DNA from: Methylovorus mays
Lineage (GTDB): Bacteria; Pseudomonadota; Gammaproteobacteria; Burkholderiales; Methylophilaceae
Direction of reading: 5' to 3'
DNA: 64,000 nucleotides
Assembly (NCBI RefSeq): GCF_020531915.1
Contig: NZ_JAJAVG010000006.1
Span: forward strand, 1-64,000
Under the pieces are notes generated by a model that ran no database searches, was not told where the DNA came from, and worked only from the letters and a program-made list of their open reading frames with translations. Position numbers and translations under genes: made by a program. How positions within the stretch are numbered: position 1 is the first letter of the stretch; each line of letters starts with the position of its first letter. Of this stretch, positions 27,897 to 37,074 are shown piece after piece.

Positions 27897-30743
27897 ATGA
27901 ATACTCAAACCACTGAAAACGCAGACACTTTAGCCAAGGCTTTTGACCCCAAGGCGCTCGAAAGCAAATGGTATCAATTCTGGGAATCCCGCGGGTATTA
28001 CGCGGCTGGCATGGATGCGTCCAAATCGGACAATTTCTGCATTCTGCTGCCCCCGCCCAATGTCACGGGTACCTTGCACATGGGGCATGGTTTCAACCAG
28101 ACCATCATGGACGCCCTGACGCGCTATCACCGCATGCGCGGCGACAACACTTTGTGGCAGCCGGGTACGGATCACGCTGGCATCGCCACGCAAATTGTCG
28201 TTGAGCGCCAGCTGGATGCGCAAGGCGTGAGCCGCCATGACCTCGGCCGCGAAAAATTCCTGGAAAAAGTGTGGGAGTGGAAAGAATACTCCGGCGGCAC
28301 CATTACCCAGCAGATGCGCCGCCTTGGCACATCCCCAGACTGGGGTCGCGAGCGTTTCACCATGGATGCGGGCCTCAACAAGGTGGTGACCGAGAGTTTC
28401 GTCCGCCTGTATAACGAAGGCCTGATCTACCGCGGCAAACGCCTGGTGAACTGGGATGTGAAGCTGGGCACGGCGGTTTCTGACCTGGAAGTGGTGCAGG
28501 AAGAAGAAGACGGCTCCATGTGGCACATCAACTACCCGCTGGCGGATGGCTCCGGGCATCTGACGGTGGCGACCACCCGTCCTGAAACCATGCTGGGTGA
28601 CGTGGCGGTGATGGTGCATCCCGAAGATGAACGCTACGCGCATCTGATCGGCAAGACCGTCAAACTGCCATTGTGTGATCGCGAGATTCCGATCATCGCC
28701 GATGACTACGTGGACCGCGAGTTCGGTACCGGCGTGGTCAAGGTGACGCCTGCGCACGATTTCAATGACTATGCGGTAGGGCAACGTCATGGTTTGCCTA
28801 TGATCGGTATCCTCGACCTCAAAGGCTTCGTCAACGAGAATGCACCAGAAGGCTATCGCGGTCTGGAGCGCTTTGCTGCCCGCAAGCAGGTGGTGGCGGA
28901 TCTGGAATCCCAGGGTTTTCTGGTCAAGGTCGACAAGCACAAACTCAAAGTCCCGCGTGGTGACCGTACCGGCGTGGTGATTGAGCCCATGCTGACGGAC
29001 CAATGGTTTGTCGCCATGAGCAAGCCTGCTGCCGATGGCAAGAGCATCACGCAAAAAGCCCTGGAGGTGGTGGCCGACGGTCAGATCAAGTTCTATCCGG
29101 AAAACTGGGTGAACACCTACAACCAGTGGCTGAACAACATTCAGGATTGGTGTATTTCGCGCCAGCTGTGGTGGGGGCATCAGATCCCGGCCTGGTATAC
29201 GGATAGTGGCAAGGTGTACGTGGCGCATGATGCGGAAGAGGCACAAGCCTTGGCCGCTAAAGATGGCTATACCGGCAATCTGAAGCGCGATGATGACGTG
29301 CTGGATACTTGGTATTCCTCCGCCCTGTGGCCATTCTCCACGCTGGACTGGACGGGGGATGAGGCTTTGGATGCGGCCAATCAGGCGCTGCAGCAATATC
29401 TGCCATCCAGCGTGCTGGTCACCGGCTTTGACATCATTTTCTTCTGGGTGGCGCGCATGGTCATGATGACCACGCACCTCACAGGCAAGATTCCGTTCAA
29501 ACATGTGTATGTGCACGGCCTGATCCGCGATGCGGAAGGGCAGAAGATGTCCAAATCCAAGGGCAATGTGCTGGATCCTATCGACCTGATCGACGGCATT
29601 GATCTGGATGCGCTGATCAAGAAGCGCACGACTGGGCTCATGAATCCCAAGGATGCGGAAAAGATCGAGAAGCGCACCCGCAAGGAATTCCCCGAGGGCA
29701 TCTCTGCCTATGGCACGGATGCGCTGCGTTTCACCTTTGCCAGCCTGGCTTCGCCCGGGCGCGATATCAAGTTTGACCTGCAGCGCTGCGAGGGCTACCG
29801 CAACTTCTGCAACAAGCTGTGGAATGCCACGCGCTTTGTGCTGATGAACACCGAGGGGCAGGATTGCGGCCTGGAAGATTGCAAAACCAAGCCTGAAGGC
29901 TATCTCAGCTTTTCCCAGGCGGATCGCTGGATCGTCAGCCTGTTGCAAAAAGTGGAGGCGGATATCGAGCGTGGTTTTGCCGATTACCGTTTCGACCTGA
30001 TCGCGCAAAGCATCTACAAGTTTGTGTGGGACGAGTATTGCGACTGGTATCTGGAAATTGCCAAGACCCAGTTGCAGACAGGTACCGAGGCCGAGCAGCG
30101 CGCCACGCGCCGCACTCTGCTACGCGTGCTGGAGACCATCCTGCGTCTCGCGCACCCCATCATGCCCTTCATCACCGAAGAAATCTGGCAAACGGTGGGG
30201 CCCTTGTCTGGCCGTGACATGAGTCAGCCTGGCCCCAGCATCATGCTGCAGGTTTATCCAACATCACAGCCAGGCAAAATTGACGCGCAGGCGGAGGCTT
30301 GGGTCGGTTTGCTGAAGGAAGCGGTTGATGCCTGCCGCAGCTTGCGTGGTGAGATGGGTATTTCGCCTGCGACGCGTGTGCCGCTGATCGCGGCTGGCGA
30401 CGCATCCGCCTTGCAAGCCTATGCCCCGCATATTAAAGCGCTGGCCAAGCTTGCCGAGGTTGAGATTGTCGCCGAGCTGCCCCAAGCCGATGCGCCAGTT
30501 GCACTGGCGGGTGACTTCCGCTTGATGCTGAAGATTGAAGTGGATGTTGCCGCAGAAAAAGAACGCCTGAGCAAGGAAATTACCCGCTTGCAAACCGAAG
30601 TCAGCAAAGCTGAAGCCAAACTGGGCAATGCGAGTTTTGTCGATCGTGCCCCTGCGGCTGTGGTGGCGCAGGAGCGGGAACGCCTGGCGGGATTCAAAGC
30701 CACACTCGACAAGCTGCAATCCCAATTGGCGCGTTTAGTTTAG
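27897..30743 (+). CDS. valS: Valyl-tRNA synthetase
   Basis: The 948-residue class Ia synthetase charges tRNA-Val. The HIGH motif is HMGH at 61-64 within [14 protein letters not shown], and KMSKS lies at 550-554. The editing domain (about 200-340) includes [13 protein letters not shown]. The C-terminal end is a coiled-coil tRNA-binding arm with repeated Glu/Lys heptads (about 880-945). The start follows a run of purines without a strong Shine-Dalgarno. Two inverted repeats lie just downstream. Confidence 0.97.
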   Translation: MNTQTTENADTLAKAFDPKALESKWYQFWESRGYYAAGMDASKSDNFCILLPPPNVTGTLHMGHGFNQTIMDALTRYHRMRGDNTLWQPGTDHAGIATQIVVERQLDAQGVSRHDLGREKFLEKVWEWKEYSGGTITQQMRRLGTSPDWGRERFTMDAGLNKVVTESFVRLYNEGLIYRGKRLVNWDVKLGTAVSDLEVVQEEEDGSMWHINYPLADGSGHLTVATTRPETMLGDVAVMVHPEDERYAHLIGKTVKLPLCDREIPIIADDYVDREFGTGVVKVTPAHDFNDYAVGQRHGLPMIGILDLKGFVNENAPEGYRGLERFAARKQVVADLESQGFLVKVDKHKLKVPRGDRTGVVIEPMLTDQWFVAMSKPAADGKSITQKALEVVADGQIKFYPENWVNTYNQWLNNIQDWCISRQLWWGHQIPAWYTDSGKVYVAHDAEEAQALAAKDGYTGNLKRDDDVLDTWYSSALWPFSTLDWTGDEALDAANQALQQYLPSSVLVTGFDIIFFWVARMVMMTTHLTGKIPFKHVYVHGLIRDAEGQKMSKSKGNVLDPIDLIDGIDLDALIKKRTTGLMNPKDAEKIEKRTRKEFPEGISAYGTDALRFTFASLASPGRDIKFDLQRCEGYRNFCNKLWNATRFVLMNTEGQDCGLEDCKTKPEGYLSFSQADRWIVSLLQKVEADIERGFADYRFDLIAQSIYKFVWDEYCDWYLEIAKTQLQTGTEAEQRATRRTLLRVLETILRLAHPIMPFITEEIWQTVGPLSGRDMSQPGPSIMLQVYPTSQPGKIDAQAEAWVGLLKEAVDACRSLRGEMGISPATRVPLIAAGDASALQAYAPHIKALAKLAEVEIVAELPQADAPVALAGDFRLMLKIEVDVAAEKERLSKEITRLQTEVSKAEAKLGNASFVDRAPAAVVAQERERLAGFKATLDKLQSQLARLV

Positions 30744-30801
30744 GTCAATGACGGCCGCGTGATGCGGTTGTCATTGACTGACCAAAAGTGTCAGTCCTTT
30801 T
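30744..30801 (+). terminator. Two inverted repeats after valS, the second a likely terminator
   Basis: GTCAATGAC (30744-30752) pairs with GTCATTGAC (30770-30778), with an inner CCGC/GCGG helix. An overlapping GACTGAC/GTCAGTC hairpin (30776-30796) is followed by CTTTT. The two share bases and are mutually exclusive. The second hairpin looks like the functional terminator of valS and separates it from the riboswitch unit. Confidence 0.6.
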
Positions 30802-30850
30802 GAAACAAGCAGATAGTAAATTGACTTTGCCCCATCGCGGCGCCTTAATA

Positions 30851-30945
30851 GATGCATGAAAAGGCAAACCCGTTTGAAAGAACGGAGACGCAAAGCTTCC
30901 GGTCTAAGGAAAAAATCTATGACAGCGGGGCCGCCAATCCAGCAA
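30851..30945 (+). ncRNA. GEMM-I cyclic-dinucleotide riboswitch (G20A variant)
   Basis: The core matches the c-di-GMP-I aptamer: AAGGCAAACC (30861-30870), a P2 hairpin CCGTT/AACGG capped by GAAA (30870-30885), then GACGCAAAGCTTCCGG (30888-30903) with the tetraloop receptor, and AGCGGGG (30924-30930) with the conserved C at 30926. In the reference Vibrio Vc2 aptamer the ligand-contacting base G20 starts the GGGCAAACC element. Here the aligned base at 30862 is A. A20 variants can bind 3',3'-cGAMP as well as c-di-GMP. A weak promoter TTGACT-N17-CTTAAT lies at 30821-30849. I could not settle the expression platform. Confidence 0.85.
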
Positions 30946-31036
30946 GCCAATCGGCAACCGCCTTTTCGGATAAATTCAATTTTTTGTTCTTGGCACCGTT
31001 AAGAACACTATGGATGCAAGACGAGAGGACGACATA

Positions 31037-32287
31037 ATGAACCCCAGAAATTTAATAGTGGCCACGATCGGTATCATGGCCAGCACCGCTGTGATGGATG
31101 TTCAAGCGGCTGACTACATCAAGTGCACTGGCACATCGGGCAAAACCATTTATACCAATATGCCATTTATGTGCGCCGGGGCTGCCATAAAGGCCCAGGA
31201 AGCGACAAAAGCGGCGCTGGCTGCTCAAGCGGCAAAAGAGGCGGCTGCTAAAGAAGCTGCGGCGAAAGCAGCGGCTGCCGCAGCCGCCGCAAAGGCTGCG
31301 GCCGAGAAAGAGGCTGCGACCAAGGCCGCCGCTGCCGCTGTCAAGGCAAATGCCTTGGTTACCGATGCTGTGTTTTCCCCGGATAGCTTCTGGTACACAC
31401 CTATCCCGAATGATGTTGAACTCCATCCTTACTCTGCCCAATTTGCACAAGAGGTTGTAAGGCAGAAGAAGGCCTATTACGGTACTGTCACCATCAATAC
31501 AACCAAATACTCTAGTCCGGTCTATGTTGCTGATGCCAATACCCCCACTGTTCGCGTAAATCAATGGGATTGCCAGAAAAAAGGGTATAAGGATTCTGGC
31601 TTGCTAACGCAGTGGGCGAGTGTTCCCGTCCCAAGTTATGCGGTACCTGCTGAAGGTACTGATATGGAGATGACGGTTTATCAACCTTCTACAGATACCG
31701 TGTGGGAGTTCTGGAAAGCCAAGAAGGAAAACGGTGTTTGGTATGCATGCTGGGGTGGTCGTTTGGAAAATGCATCCAAGAGCAATGGTGTGTTTTATAA
31801 ATACTATGGCACAACGGCAACCAGCCTGCCTTTCCTTGGCGGCCAGATCACGGCTGAAGAGCTGCAGCGCGGCGAAATCAAACACGCTATCGGCATTGCG
31901 TTGGTAGATACGGAGCATTGGAATATTATCTCCTGGCCTGCGAACCGCTCGGATGGCTGGAATGGCAATAAAGTGCCTTATCGTATTGCTGAAGGGCAGC
32001 GTTTCCGTCTGGACCCTACGGTCGATGTGGACTCATTGAAATTGAGCAAGGCTGGGAAGATTATTGCCAAAGCGGCGCAAACCTATGGTTTCGTGGTGTG
32101 GGATAAAGCGGGCTCAGTTTCACTCCGGGCACAGAATGTGTATTCTTACACGAAGCTGGGCAAGACCAATCCTTACCCCGCCTTGTTTGAGAACAAGGCC
32201 AATTATGCGGTCATGGAAGGCTTCCCTTGGGATCGCCTGCAATTCTTGCCCATGGATTACGGCAAGCCTGAAACAACAAGCAAGTAA
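31037..32287 (+). CDS. Secreted protein with Ala-rich helix, under riboswitch control
   Basis: I start at ATG 31037, with AGAGGA 8-13 bases upstream, giving 416 residues. A Sec signal peptide ends at about residue 24 (DVQA^ADYIK). A short DUF4124-like piece (YIKCTGTSGKTIYTNMPF) follows. Next is a long Ala/Lys/Glu helix (about 52-110) that looks like a coiled coil or spacer. Last comes a 300-residue domain with PNDVELHPYSAQF, MTVYQPSTDTVWEFW and HAIGIALVDTEH motifs. I recall similar domains in secreted actinobacterial proteins but cannot name the family or activity. It lies directly behind the GEMM riboswitch, so cyclic dinucleotides probably set its expression. Confidence 0.82.
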   Translation: MNPRNLIVATIGIMASTAVMDVQAADYIKCTGTSGKTIYTNMPFMCAGAAIKAQEATKAALAAQAAKEAAAKEAAAKAAAAAAAAKAAAEKEAATKAAAAAVKANALVTDAVFSPDSFWYTPIPNDVELHPYSAQFAQEVVRQKKAYYGTVTINTTKYSSPVYVADANTPTVRVNQWDCQKKGYKDSGLLTQWASVPVPSYAVPAEGTDMEMTVYQPSTDTVWEFWKAKKENGVWYACWGGRLENASKSNGVFYKYYGTTATSLPFLGGQITAEELQRGEIKHAIGIALVDTEHWNIISWPANRSDGWNGNKVPYRIAEGQRFRLDPTVDVDSLKLSKAGKIIAKAAQTYGFVVWDKAGSVSLRAQNVYSYTKLGKTNPYPALFENKANYAVMEGFPWDRLQFLPMDYGKPETTSK

Positions 32288-32296
32288 TGGGGCCTT

Positions 32297-32545
32297 CTAG
32301 CTCACGCGTTTACGGATGTGAAATGTAAACACCTTGTCCTGCATGGCCTCATCAGGCTCTTGCAGGGCAAGCATCTCGTGACCAGTCTGTTTGCAGAATG
32401 CCTGAAAGTCTTTGACTGACCCCGGGTCGGTTGCCAACACCTTCAATACCTGGCCGGGCTCCAGCTCGGCCAAGCCTTTTTTACAGCGCAAAATCGGCAG
32501 CGGACATTTAAGACCGCGCGCATCCAGTTCTTTTGTGAATTCCAT
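32297..32545 (-). CDS. tusA: TusA-family sulfurtransferase
   Basis: The 82-residue protein has the SirA/TusA motif DARGLKCPLPILRCKK, with the sulfur-carrying Cys at about residue 14. I start at MEFTKELDARG (32545); a longer frame exists but adds an unlikely leader overlapping the upstream gene. TusA-type carriers relay persulfide sulfur for tRNA thiolation or cofactor synthesis. It is 20 bp behind a rhodanese gene, so the two may form a sulfur relay. Confidence 0.85.
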   Translation of the reverse strand: MEFTKELDARGLKCPLPILRCKKGLAELEPGQVLKVLATDPGSVKDFQAFCKQTGHEMLALQEPDEAMQDKVFTFHIRKRVS

Positions 32546-32565
32546 TTGATCTGTCTCTTTCAATA

Positions 32566-32895
32566 TCAGGATTGAGGTGGGGCAAAAGGAAACCCAGCCC
32601 GTCCCCATGCCAATACACCGCCTTGCAGGTTGTAAACATGCTCCCGGCCATGGCTGGCAATAAATGATGCGGCTTGCCCCGAGCGAATGCCGCTATGGCA
32701 GTAAAAAACCAGCGTCTCGGTTCCGCCCGTCAGATCATCCACACTGGCAGGAATGACGGATAGCGGAATATGCGTCGCGCCAGCGATAATGCCGCGAGCG
32801 ACTTCATCCGCGTTGCGTACATCAATCAGTCGCAGATTACCTTTGTTTATCAGGGCAAACAGTTCGGCGGCATCTATGTCTTTATGCGTTGTCAT
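32566..32895 (-). CDS. Rhodanese-like sulfurtransferase
   Basis: The 109-residue single-domain rhodanese has IDVRNADEVARGIIAGATHIP and the active-site loop CHSGIRS with the catalytic Cys near residue 66. The C-terminal NLQGGVLAW is typical. No signal peptide is seen, so it is cytoplasmic. It resembles GlpE/PspE-type proteins and precedes tusA in a two-gene operon. The 169 bp upstream hold an inverted repeat CCACCC..GGGTGG near 33012-33031 and nothing else I can name. Confidence 0.85.
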   Translation of the reverse strand: MTTHKDIDAAELFALINKGNLRLIDVRNADEVARGIIAGATHIPLSVIPASVDDLTGGTETLVFYCHSGIRSGQAASFIASHGREHVYNLQGGVLAWGRAGFPFAPPQS

Positions 32896-33064
32896 GGTGG
32901 GGCCTAAAAAAAGTTGCGTGCAATGGCGTCTACTGGAGGCGGAGAGAATGCACGCTGGTCGATATCGACCTGTGGTGAGATGAAGCCAGAGATAGCCGCA
33001 TCACTTCGTGCCACCCACTCCGCGGGTGGTGTGACGTCGAGCACTTGAGGCGATGATTTTATCG

Positions 33065-33628
33065 TTAATGCGACACGCCGTCTCTTGTAAGCACCTTAAG
33101 TGCTGTCATCCAGAGTATTTTCAAGTCAAACATCAGCGATTGTTTCTGCAGGTATTCGGCATCCAGTTGTACTTTTTGCGGAATAGGCAGCTCATCCCGT
33201 CCATTTACCTGTGCCCAGCCCGTCAACCCAGGCACCAGTTGGTCGACACCCGCTTCGGTGCGCAGTGCAATCAGATCATCCTGATTGAACAGCGCTGGCC
33301 GTGGCCCAACAAAGCTCATGTCACCTTTCAATATGCTCCAAAGCTGCGGCAGTTCATCCAGGCTGGATTTGCGTAGAAACGCGCCTATCGGGGTCAACCA
33401 CCTGGCGGGATCATTCAGCAGATGGGTTGCCACGGCGGGAGTATCGATGCGCATGCTACGGAGTTTCGGCATGCGAAAAATATGATTGTTCTTCCCCACG
33501 CGGTTACTCCAATACACAGCAGGGCCGGGCGACGTCATGCGCACAGCCAGCCAAAGCAGTAAAGCCAATGGACTGAAAATCAATATAAGGAGGAGGGCGA
33601 GAACAACATCAAACGTGCGCTTCATCAT
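33065..33628 (-). CDS. Undecaprenyl-phosphate sugar phosphotransferase (short form)
   Basis: The 187-residue protein is a minimal bacterial sugar transferase. One hydrophobic re-entrant segment (about 6-30) is followed by PGPAVYWSNRVGKNNHIFRMPKLRSM-type sequence, then SLDELPQLWSILKGDMSFVGPRPAL with the catalytic Asp-Glu, and PGLTGWAQVNGRD. It moves a sugar-1-phosphate from a nucleotide sugar onto the lipid carrier, starting exopolysaccharide or O-antigen repeat synthesis. It is isolated here, but a polysaccharide cluster begins 25 kb away. A second Met at residue 2 is an equal start candidate. Confidence 0.88.
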   Translation of the reverse strand: MMKRTFDVVLALLLILIFSPLALLLWLAVRMTSPGPAVYWSNRVGKNNHIFRMPKLRSMRIDTPAVATHLLNDPARWLTPIGAFLRKSSLDELPQLWSILKGDMSFVGPRPALFNQDDLIALRTEAGVDQLVPGLTGWAQVNGRDELPIPQKVQLDAEYLQKQSLMFDLKILWMTALKVLTRDGVSH

Positions 33629-33724
33629 CTAGAGCCAAACAGAATCCATTAGAACCATCCTCGCAGTATTTCATAAACTTGGATGGTACTGAATGGATAA
33701 TTGGCGTCAGGCCTGCCATAGCCA

Positions 33725-34873
33725 TCAGTCTATCAAGCCAAGCTCCTTGAGTCTGGCCCTCAGAATATTTCGGCTGATACCCAGCAGGCGGGCGGTATGC
33801 ACTTGATTGTGATGGCAAAAATCATAGGCTTTGCTGACGAGCAGGTTGTTGACGATGTCGAACAGCTTGTCTGGCGATTCCTGGAATAGCTCGTAAAACA
33901 CCGTTTCAAGCGGGTAGGTGGAAACCTCACTACTCAGACCAGCGGAGGGTTTGCCAGTTTTGACTGCATGATGCGCCCGGGCAGTGGGTTCCTCGCGTTG
34001 CAGCAGGGAGTGCGGCAGGTTGAGGTCGTGCGGTTGCAGGGTGTTGGTATTCGATACCAGCAATGCGCGGTGAATCACGTTTTCCAGTTCCCGGATATTG
34101 CCTGGCCAGGGATATTCCAGCATCACACGGATGGTTTCCGGCGCCAGTTGGGGCGCGGCAGTCTGAAGCCTTTCCTTGTATACATTCAGGAAGTGCTCCA
34201 CCAGCGGCAGGATGTCGCCACGGCGTTCGCGCAACGGGGGCAGATTGATGGGAACGACCTTGATGCGGTAATAAAGATCTTCGCGGAAGCGGCCAGCACG
34301 AACGGCTTCTTCCAAATCCACATTGGTGGCGGCTATCAGGCGCACATTGATCGGGATGGCCTTGCGGGCGCCCACTCTCACGACTTCACGCTCTTGCAAT
34401 ACGCGTAGCAGTTTTACCTGAGTGGATTGTGGCAAGTCCCCGATTTCATCCAGAAACAGCGTGCCACCATTGGCGGATTCAAACCAGCCGATCTTGGACT
34501 GCGATGCGCCGGTAAAGGCGCCTCGTTCGTACCCGAATAATTCGCTTTCTACCAGGGTTTCCGAGAATGCGCCGCAATTGACGGCCTGGAAAGGCGCGTG
34601 TTTGCGCTCGCTGAGTGCGTGCATCTGGCGCGCGATCAGTTCCTTGCCTGTCCCGGTTTCGCCAATAATCAATGCGGTGGCATTGCTCTTGGCTACACGC
34701 TCTATCATTCTCAGCAGCTGTTGCGATTTTGGATCGCTGAATACCAGGGCACTGGCCCGGATGGATAAGCTGACAGAGGATGGATTGGGGTGCGTGATGA
34801 CGTGCTCGGCCCCTTTTGGTGGCTGAGTGGGCTCGTCGTCTTCCAGATCATAGTCCCATAATTGAGTTCGCAT
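33725..34873 (-). CDS. sfnR: Sigma-54 activator lacking a sensory domain (SfnR-like)
   Basis: The 382-residue protein has only about 45 residues before its AAA+ domain, so no receiver, GAF or PAS domain. Walker A GETGTGKE is at 71-78, GAFTGA at 118-123, and Walker [10 protein letters not shown] near 138-146. A Fis-type helix-turn-helix ends it ([21 protein letters not shown]). SfnR of Pseudomonas, which activates sulfone use, has this architecture and acts without a signal domain, being controlled by its own expression. It is divergent from the sulfur island whose sigma-54 promoters it likely serves. I start at 34873; a Met 12 codons earlier lacks support. Confidence 0.82.
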   Translation of the reverse strand: MRTQLWDYDLEDDEPTQPPKGAEHVITHPNPSSVSLSIRASALVFSDPKSQQLLRMIERVAKSNATALIIGETGTGKELIARQMHALSERKHAPFQAVNCGAFSETLVESELFGYERGAFTGASQSKIGWFESANGGTLFLDEIGDLPQSTQVKLLRVLQEREVVRVGARKAIPINVRLIAATNVDLEEAVRAGRFREDLYYRIKVVPINLPPLRERRGDILPLVEHFLNVYKERLQTAAPQLAPETIRVMLEYPWPGNIRELENVIHRALLVSNTNTLQPHDLNLPHSLLQREEPTARAHHAVKTGKPSAGLSSEVSTYPLETVFYELFQESPDKLFDIVNNLLVSKAYDFCHHNQVHTARLLGISRNILRARLKELGLID

Positions 34874-34916
34874 TGTGTGACGCTCTCTTTGGTAAATTGC
34901 AGTGCGCAATATAGCT

Positions 34917-34933
34917 AAATGTTATTAACATTT
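34917..34933. promoter_or_regulatory. Perfect palindrome upstream of the sfnR-like gene
   Basis: AAATGTTA-T-TAACATTT is a perfect 17-bp palindrome about 45 bp upstream of the activator start. It differs from the paired enhancer motif nearby, so it may bind a different regulator such as a sulfur-status sensor. It lies in the 354-bp divergent region 34874-35227, which also holds the enhancer pair and a -24/-12 promoter. Confidence 0.4.
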
Positions 34934-35009
34934 CTACTAATATCACATTATACCAATATAAGATATGGTTATAACTTATGCAGGATTCTGCAAATGAGGC
35001 ATATGAAAA

Positions 35010-35060
35010 GTGGTGATCAGGCAACAGACTTGTGTATGCAGATGTTTGCTTGCCAACACT
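35010..35060 (+). promoter_or_regulatory. Paired enhancer-like inverted repeats upstream of the first sulfur operon
   Basis: Site 1 at 35010-35027 is GTGGTG-ATCAGG-CAACAG. Site 2 at 35042-35059 is ATGTTT-GCTTGC-CAACAC. Both fit the pattern CTGTTG-N6-CAACAG derived from comparing all sigma-54 promoters of this island. Their centres are 32 bp apart, about three helical turns, and they lie 100-145 bp upstream of the -24 element at 35156. Confidence 0.65.
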
Positions 35061-35153
35061 TGCTTGAAGATACTTAATCGGCGAAAGGCAGTTTGTTTTT
35101 CATAGGTCAATGAATTTAAACAATTAAAAATAATCATGCCGCGCTGATTATTT

Positions 35154-35170
35154 TTGGCATAGCTCTTGCC
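35154..35170 (+). promoter_or_regulatory. Sigma-54 (-24/-12) promoter of the aldolase/desulfinase/SsuA-like operon
   Basis: TTGGCATAGCTCTTGCC has GG at 35156-35157 and GC at 35168-35169 with exactly 10 bases between. It matches the consensus TGGCAYR-N4-TTGCW well. Predicted initiation is near 35181, 47 bp before the first start codon. Confidence 0.85.
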
Positions 35171-35227
35171 CCTGCTTGCGTATGCATCATTGGATGCAAT
35201 ACATATACCAACGTAGAGGGCAAAAAA

Positions 35228-35974
35228 ATGAGCGTGATCGCTGTTGAAGCAAAAAGAGAACTGGAAGATTTTGTACAAAGCGTGCTGGAAGAGTCGCAGC
35301 TGGCATTTGATGTGTTCCGCGAGACCGGTACCATCACGGCCAATGGCACGGTAGGTTTTGTTGAGCGTGTTCCAGGCCAGGAGCAACTGGTGATCGTCAA
35401 TTACGGCGGGCCTTTCAACAAGGGCAAAAAGCTGGAAGCGCTGGTGGTGGATTTTGATGGCAATGTCGTCATCGGCAAAAGCGGCCTGGGCAACACCCGT
35501 TACAACAAGCTGTTCAAGCAGCATGCGGATGTCACTTCGATTTCCCACGTGCATTCCCCTTATCTGGGTGCCTGGGCGCAGGCACACCGGCCATTGCCTA
35601 TCCGTTACGTCCCGGTGCAACGTTTTAACCTGATTCGTGAAATCCCGATCTATATCGACCGTCGCCAGCAGGAAGTCGATTTCATTCTGGACCAGATTCG
35701 CCTGAATCCTCACAACACGGCAATTCTGGAAGCCAATGGCGGTTCTACCGTCTGGGGCAAACAGGGTCTGCGCAAGCTGGCCGAATTCATTCTGCTGCTG
35801 GAAGAGGGCGCATTGATTCAAAGCCTGGCGGATTCCCTCGGTGGCTCGCGTGATTATGGTCCTGGCGTACTGACTCAGCAGTGGAAGATGGCCAAGATTT
35901 ATGATCAGGCAAAGGCGCTGGGATTGGTGCCTGCCAATGATAGTGCAGCTGCCAATCTTCAAGCAGCAGGCTAA
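35228..35974 (+). CDS. Class II aldolase/adducin-like protein
   Basis: The 248-residue protein has the class II aldolase fold signature: zinc-site H107 and H109 in ISHVHSPYLG, and a C-terminal ILEANGGSTVWG that corresponds to the usual LxxNHGxxxxG motif. The third zinc ligand of the family, the His of NHG, is replaced by Gly171, so a standard fuculose-type metal site is incomplete. Substrate unknown; carbon-sulfur or carbon-carbon cleavage of an oxidised intermediate is a guess. AGAGGG precedes the ATG. It heads a three-gene operon behind a sigma-54 promoter and has a paralogue at 52754. Confidence 0.8.
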   Translation: MSVIAVEAKRELEDFVQSVLEESQLAFDVFRETGTITANGTVGFVERVPGQEQLVIVNYGGPFNKGKKLEALVVDFDGNVVIGKSGLGNTRYNKLFKQHADVTSISHVHSPYLGAWAQAHRPLPIRYVPVQRFNLIREIPIYIDRRQQEVDFILDQIRLNPHNTAILEANGGSTVWGKQGLRKLAEFILLLEEGALIQSLADSLGGSRDYGPGVLTQQWKMAKIYDQAKALGLVPANDSAAANLQAAG

Positions 35975-35984
35975 GGGGATATCC

Positions 35985-37028
35985 GTGAGCTCAACCACTG
36001 CACAAGCCATAGACCGGCTCTGGTTCACCCGTTGCCCGGTGCCCACCGCCACCGGTCTCGCCCACAAGCTGGGCTGGCTGGAATCCGAGTTCGCCGCGGA
36101 TGGCATTGCACTTTCCACCTTGCAGGATCATCGCGACTTGGCGCGTCATCATTACGATCACCAGCTGCCCACGCTGATCCGCGAGGGCGGCAATCTGCTG
36201 GCGATCGCGGCGCGGGCCCAAGGGGCGCCTACGCGCCTGATCGGCCTGACCTGGATTGATGAATGGCAAACCATCCTGGTACGGCCCGACTCTGGCATTA
36301 CCGAACCCGCCCATCTCAAGGGGCTGCGTCTGGCATTGCCCGCTTTCATAGAGCACCCCCTGCACGATCATATTCGCGGCAGCAGCATTGCGCGCGGCAT
36401 GAGCCTGCAGGGGTACAAGGGCGCGCTGAACATCGCCGGACTGACACTGGATGACGTGCAACTGGTGGAAGTGGGCTCCGGACAAGGTGGTCGTGAAGAT
36501 CTTGGTGGCTTGTGGGCCGGTATCGAGCAACTGGCCGCGGGCAAGGTAGATGCCGTGTACGTGAAAGGTGCTTCTGCGGTAGAGGCGGCACAGCGGCAAG
36601 GGGTGGTGGTTGGTATCAATCTGGATACCCACCCGGACCTGCAGTACCGTGTGAATAACGGCACGCCGCGCCCGATCACTGTCCATGAGCAACTGCTGCA
36701 TGAGCATCCCGAGCTGGTCGCGCGCTTTCTGTATCAATCCTTGCGCGCATCCGAATGGGCAAAAACCAATCTGGAAGGGGTGCGCAAGGTGCTGGAGGGT
36801 GAGACGCGCTCTGGCGGTATCGGCGTTCAGCAAGCCTACGGGGATCAATTCCATCTCAGTCTGGCCCCAGATTTGTCCGAGCAGCGTGTCCATCTCTTCC
36901 AGCAGCAAAAGAACTTCATGTTGATCCATGGGCTGCTGGATCGCGACTTTGATCTGGATGCCTGGATAGACCGAGGTCCGCTGGAGACCGCCATCGGCTG
37001 GCTGCAAGCTGAGCGAAAAGCGGCCTGA
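35985..37028 (+). CDS. DszB-like desulfinase, paralogue 1
   Basis: The 347-residue protein has a periplasmic-binding-protein fold but no signal peptide. Its N-terminus LWFTRCPVPTATG matches the DszB (2'-hydroxybiphenyl-2-sulfinate desulfinase) motif NCPVPNA, whose Cys is the nucleophile. The other DszB active-site residues also seem present: His in RHHYDHQLP and Arg-x-Gly-Gly in LIREGGN. DszB releases sulfite from an aryl sulfinate. The start is GTG 35985 with AAGGGG ahead, 10 bp after the aldolase-like gene. A sulfonate-type ABC binding protein without export remains the alternative. Confidence 0.75.
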   Translation: MSSTTAQAIDRLWFTRCPVPTATGLAHKLGWLESEFAADGIALSTLQDHRDLARHHYDHQLPTLIREGGNLLAIAARAQGAPTRLIGLTWIDEWQTILVRPDSGITEPAHLKGLRLALPAFIEHPLHDHIRGSSIARGMSLQGYKGALNIAGLTLDDVQLVEVGSGQGGREDLGGLWAGIEQLAAGKVDAVYVKGASAVEAAQRQGVVVGINLDTHPDLQYRVNNGTPRPITVHEQLLHEHPELVARFLYQSLRASEWAKTNLEGVRKVLEGETRSGGIGVQQAYGDQFHLSLAPDLSEQRVHLFQQQKNFMLIHGLLDRDFDLDAWIDRGPLETAIGWLQAERKAA

Positions 37029-37074
37029 GCGTAGTGGGCGTAGTGTCCCAAATGAATGAATTAAGGAGCAGGTA

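Noticed and set aside
27930-30008. A 692-codon frame on the strand opposite valS
   Set aside because: Long antisense frames are common opposite GC-rich genes; it has no ribosome-binding site or recognisable motif, while valS is certain.
30852-31037. A 61-codon ORF between valS and the secreted protein
   Set aside because: It coincides with the GEMM riboswitch, whose conserved bases explain the sequence; the translation has no protein-like pattern.
34976-36118. A 380-codon minus-strand frame over the first sulfur operon
   Set aside because: It is a shadow of the aldolase-like gene and runs through the -24/-12 promoter and enhancer sites.
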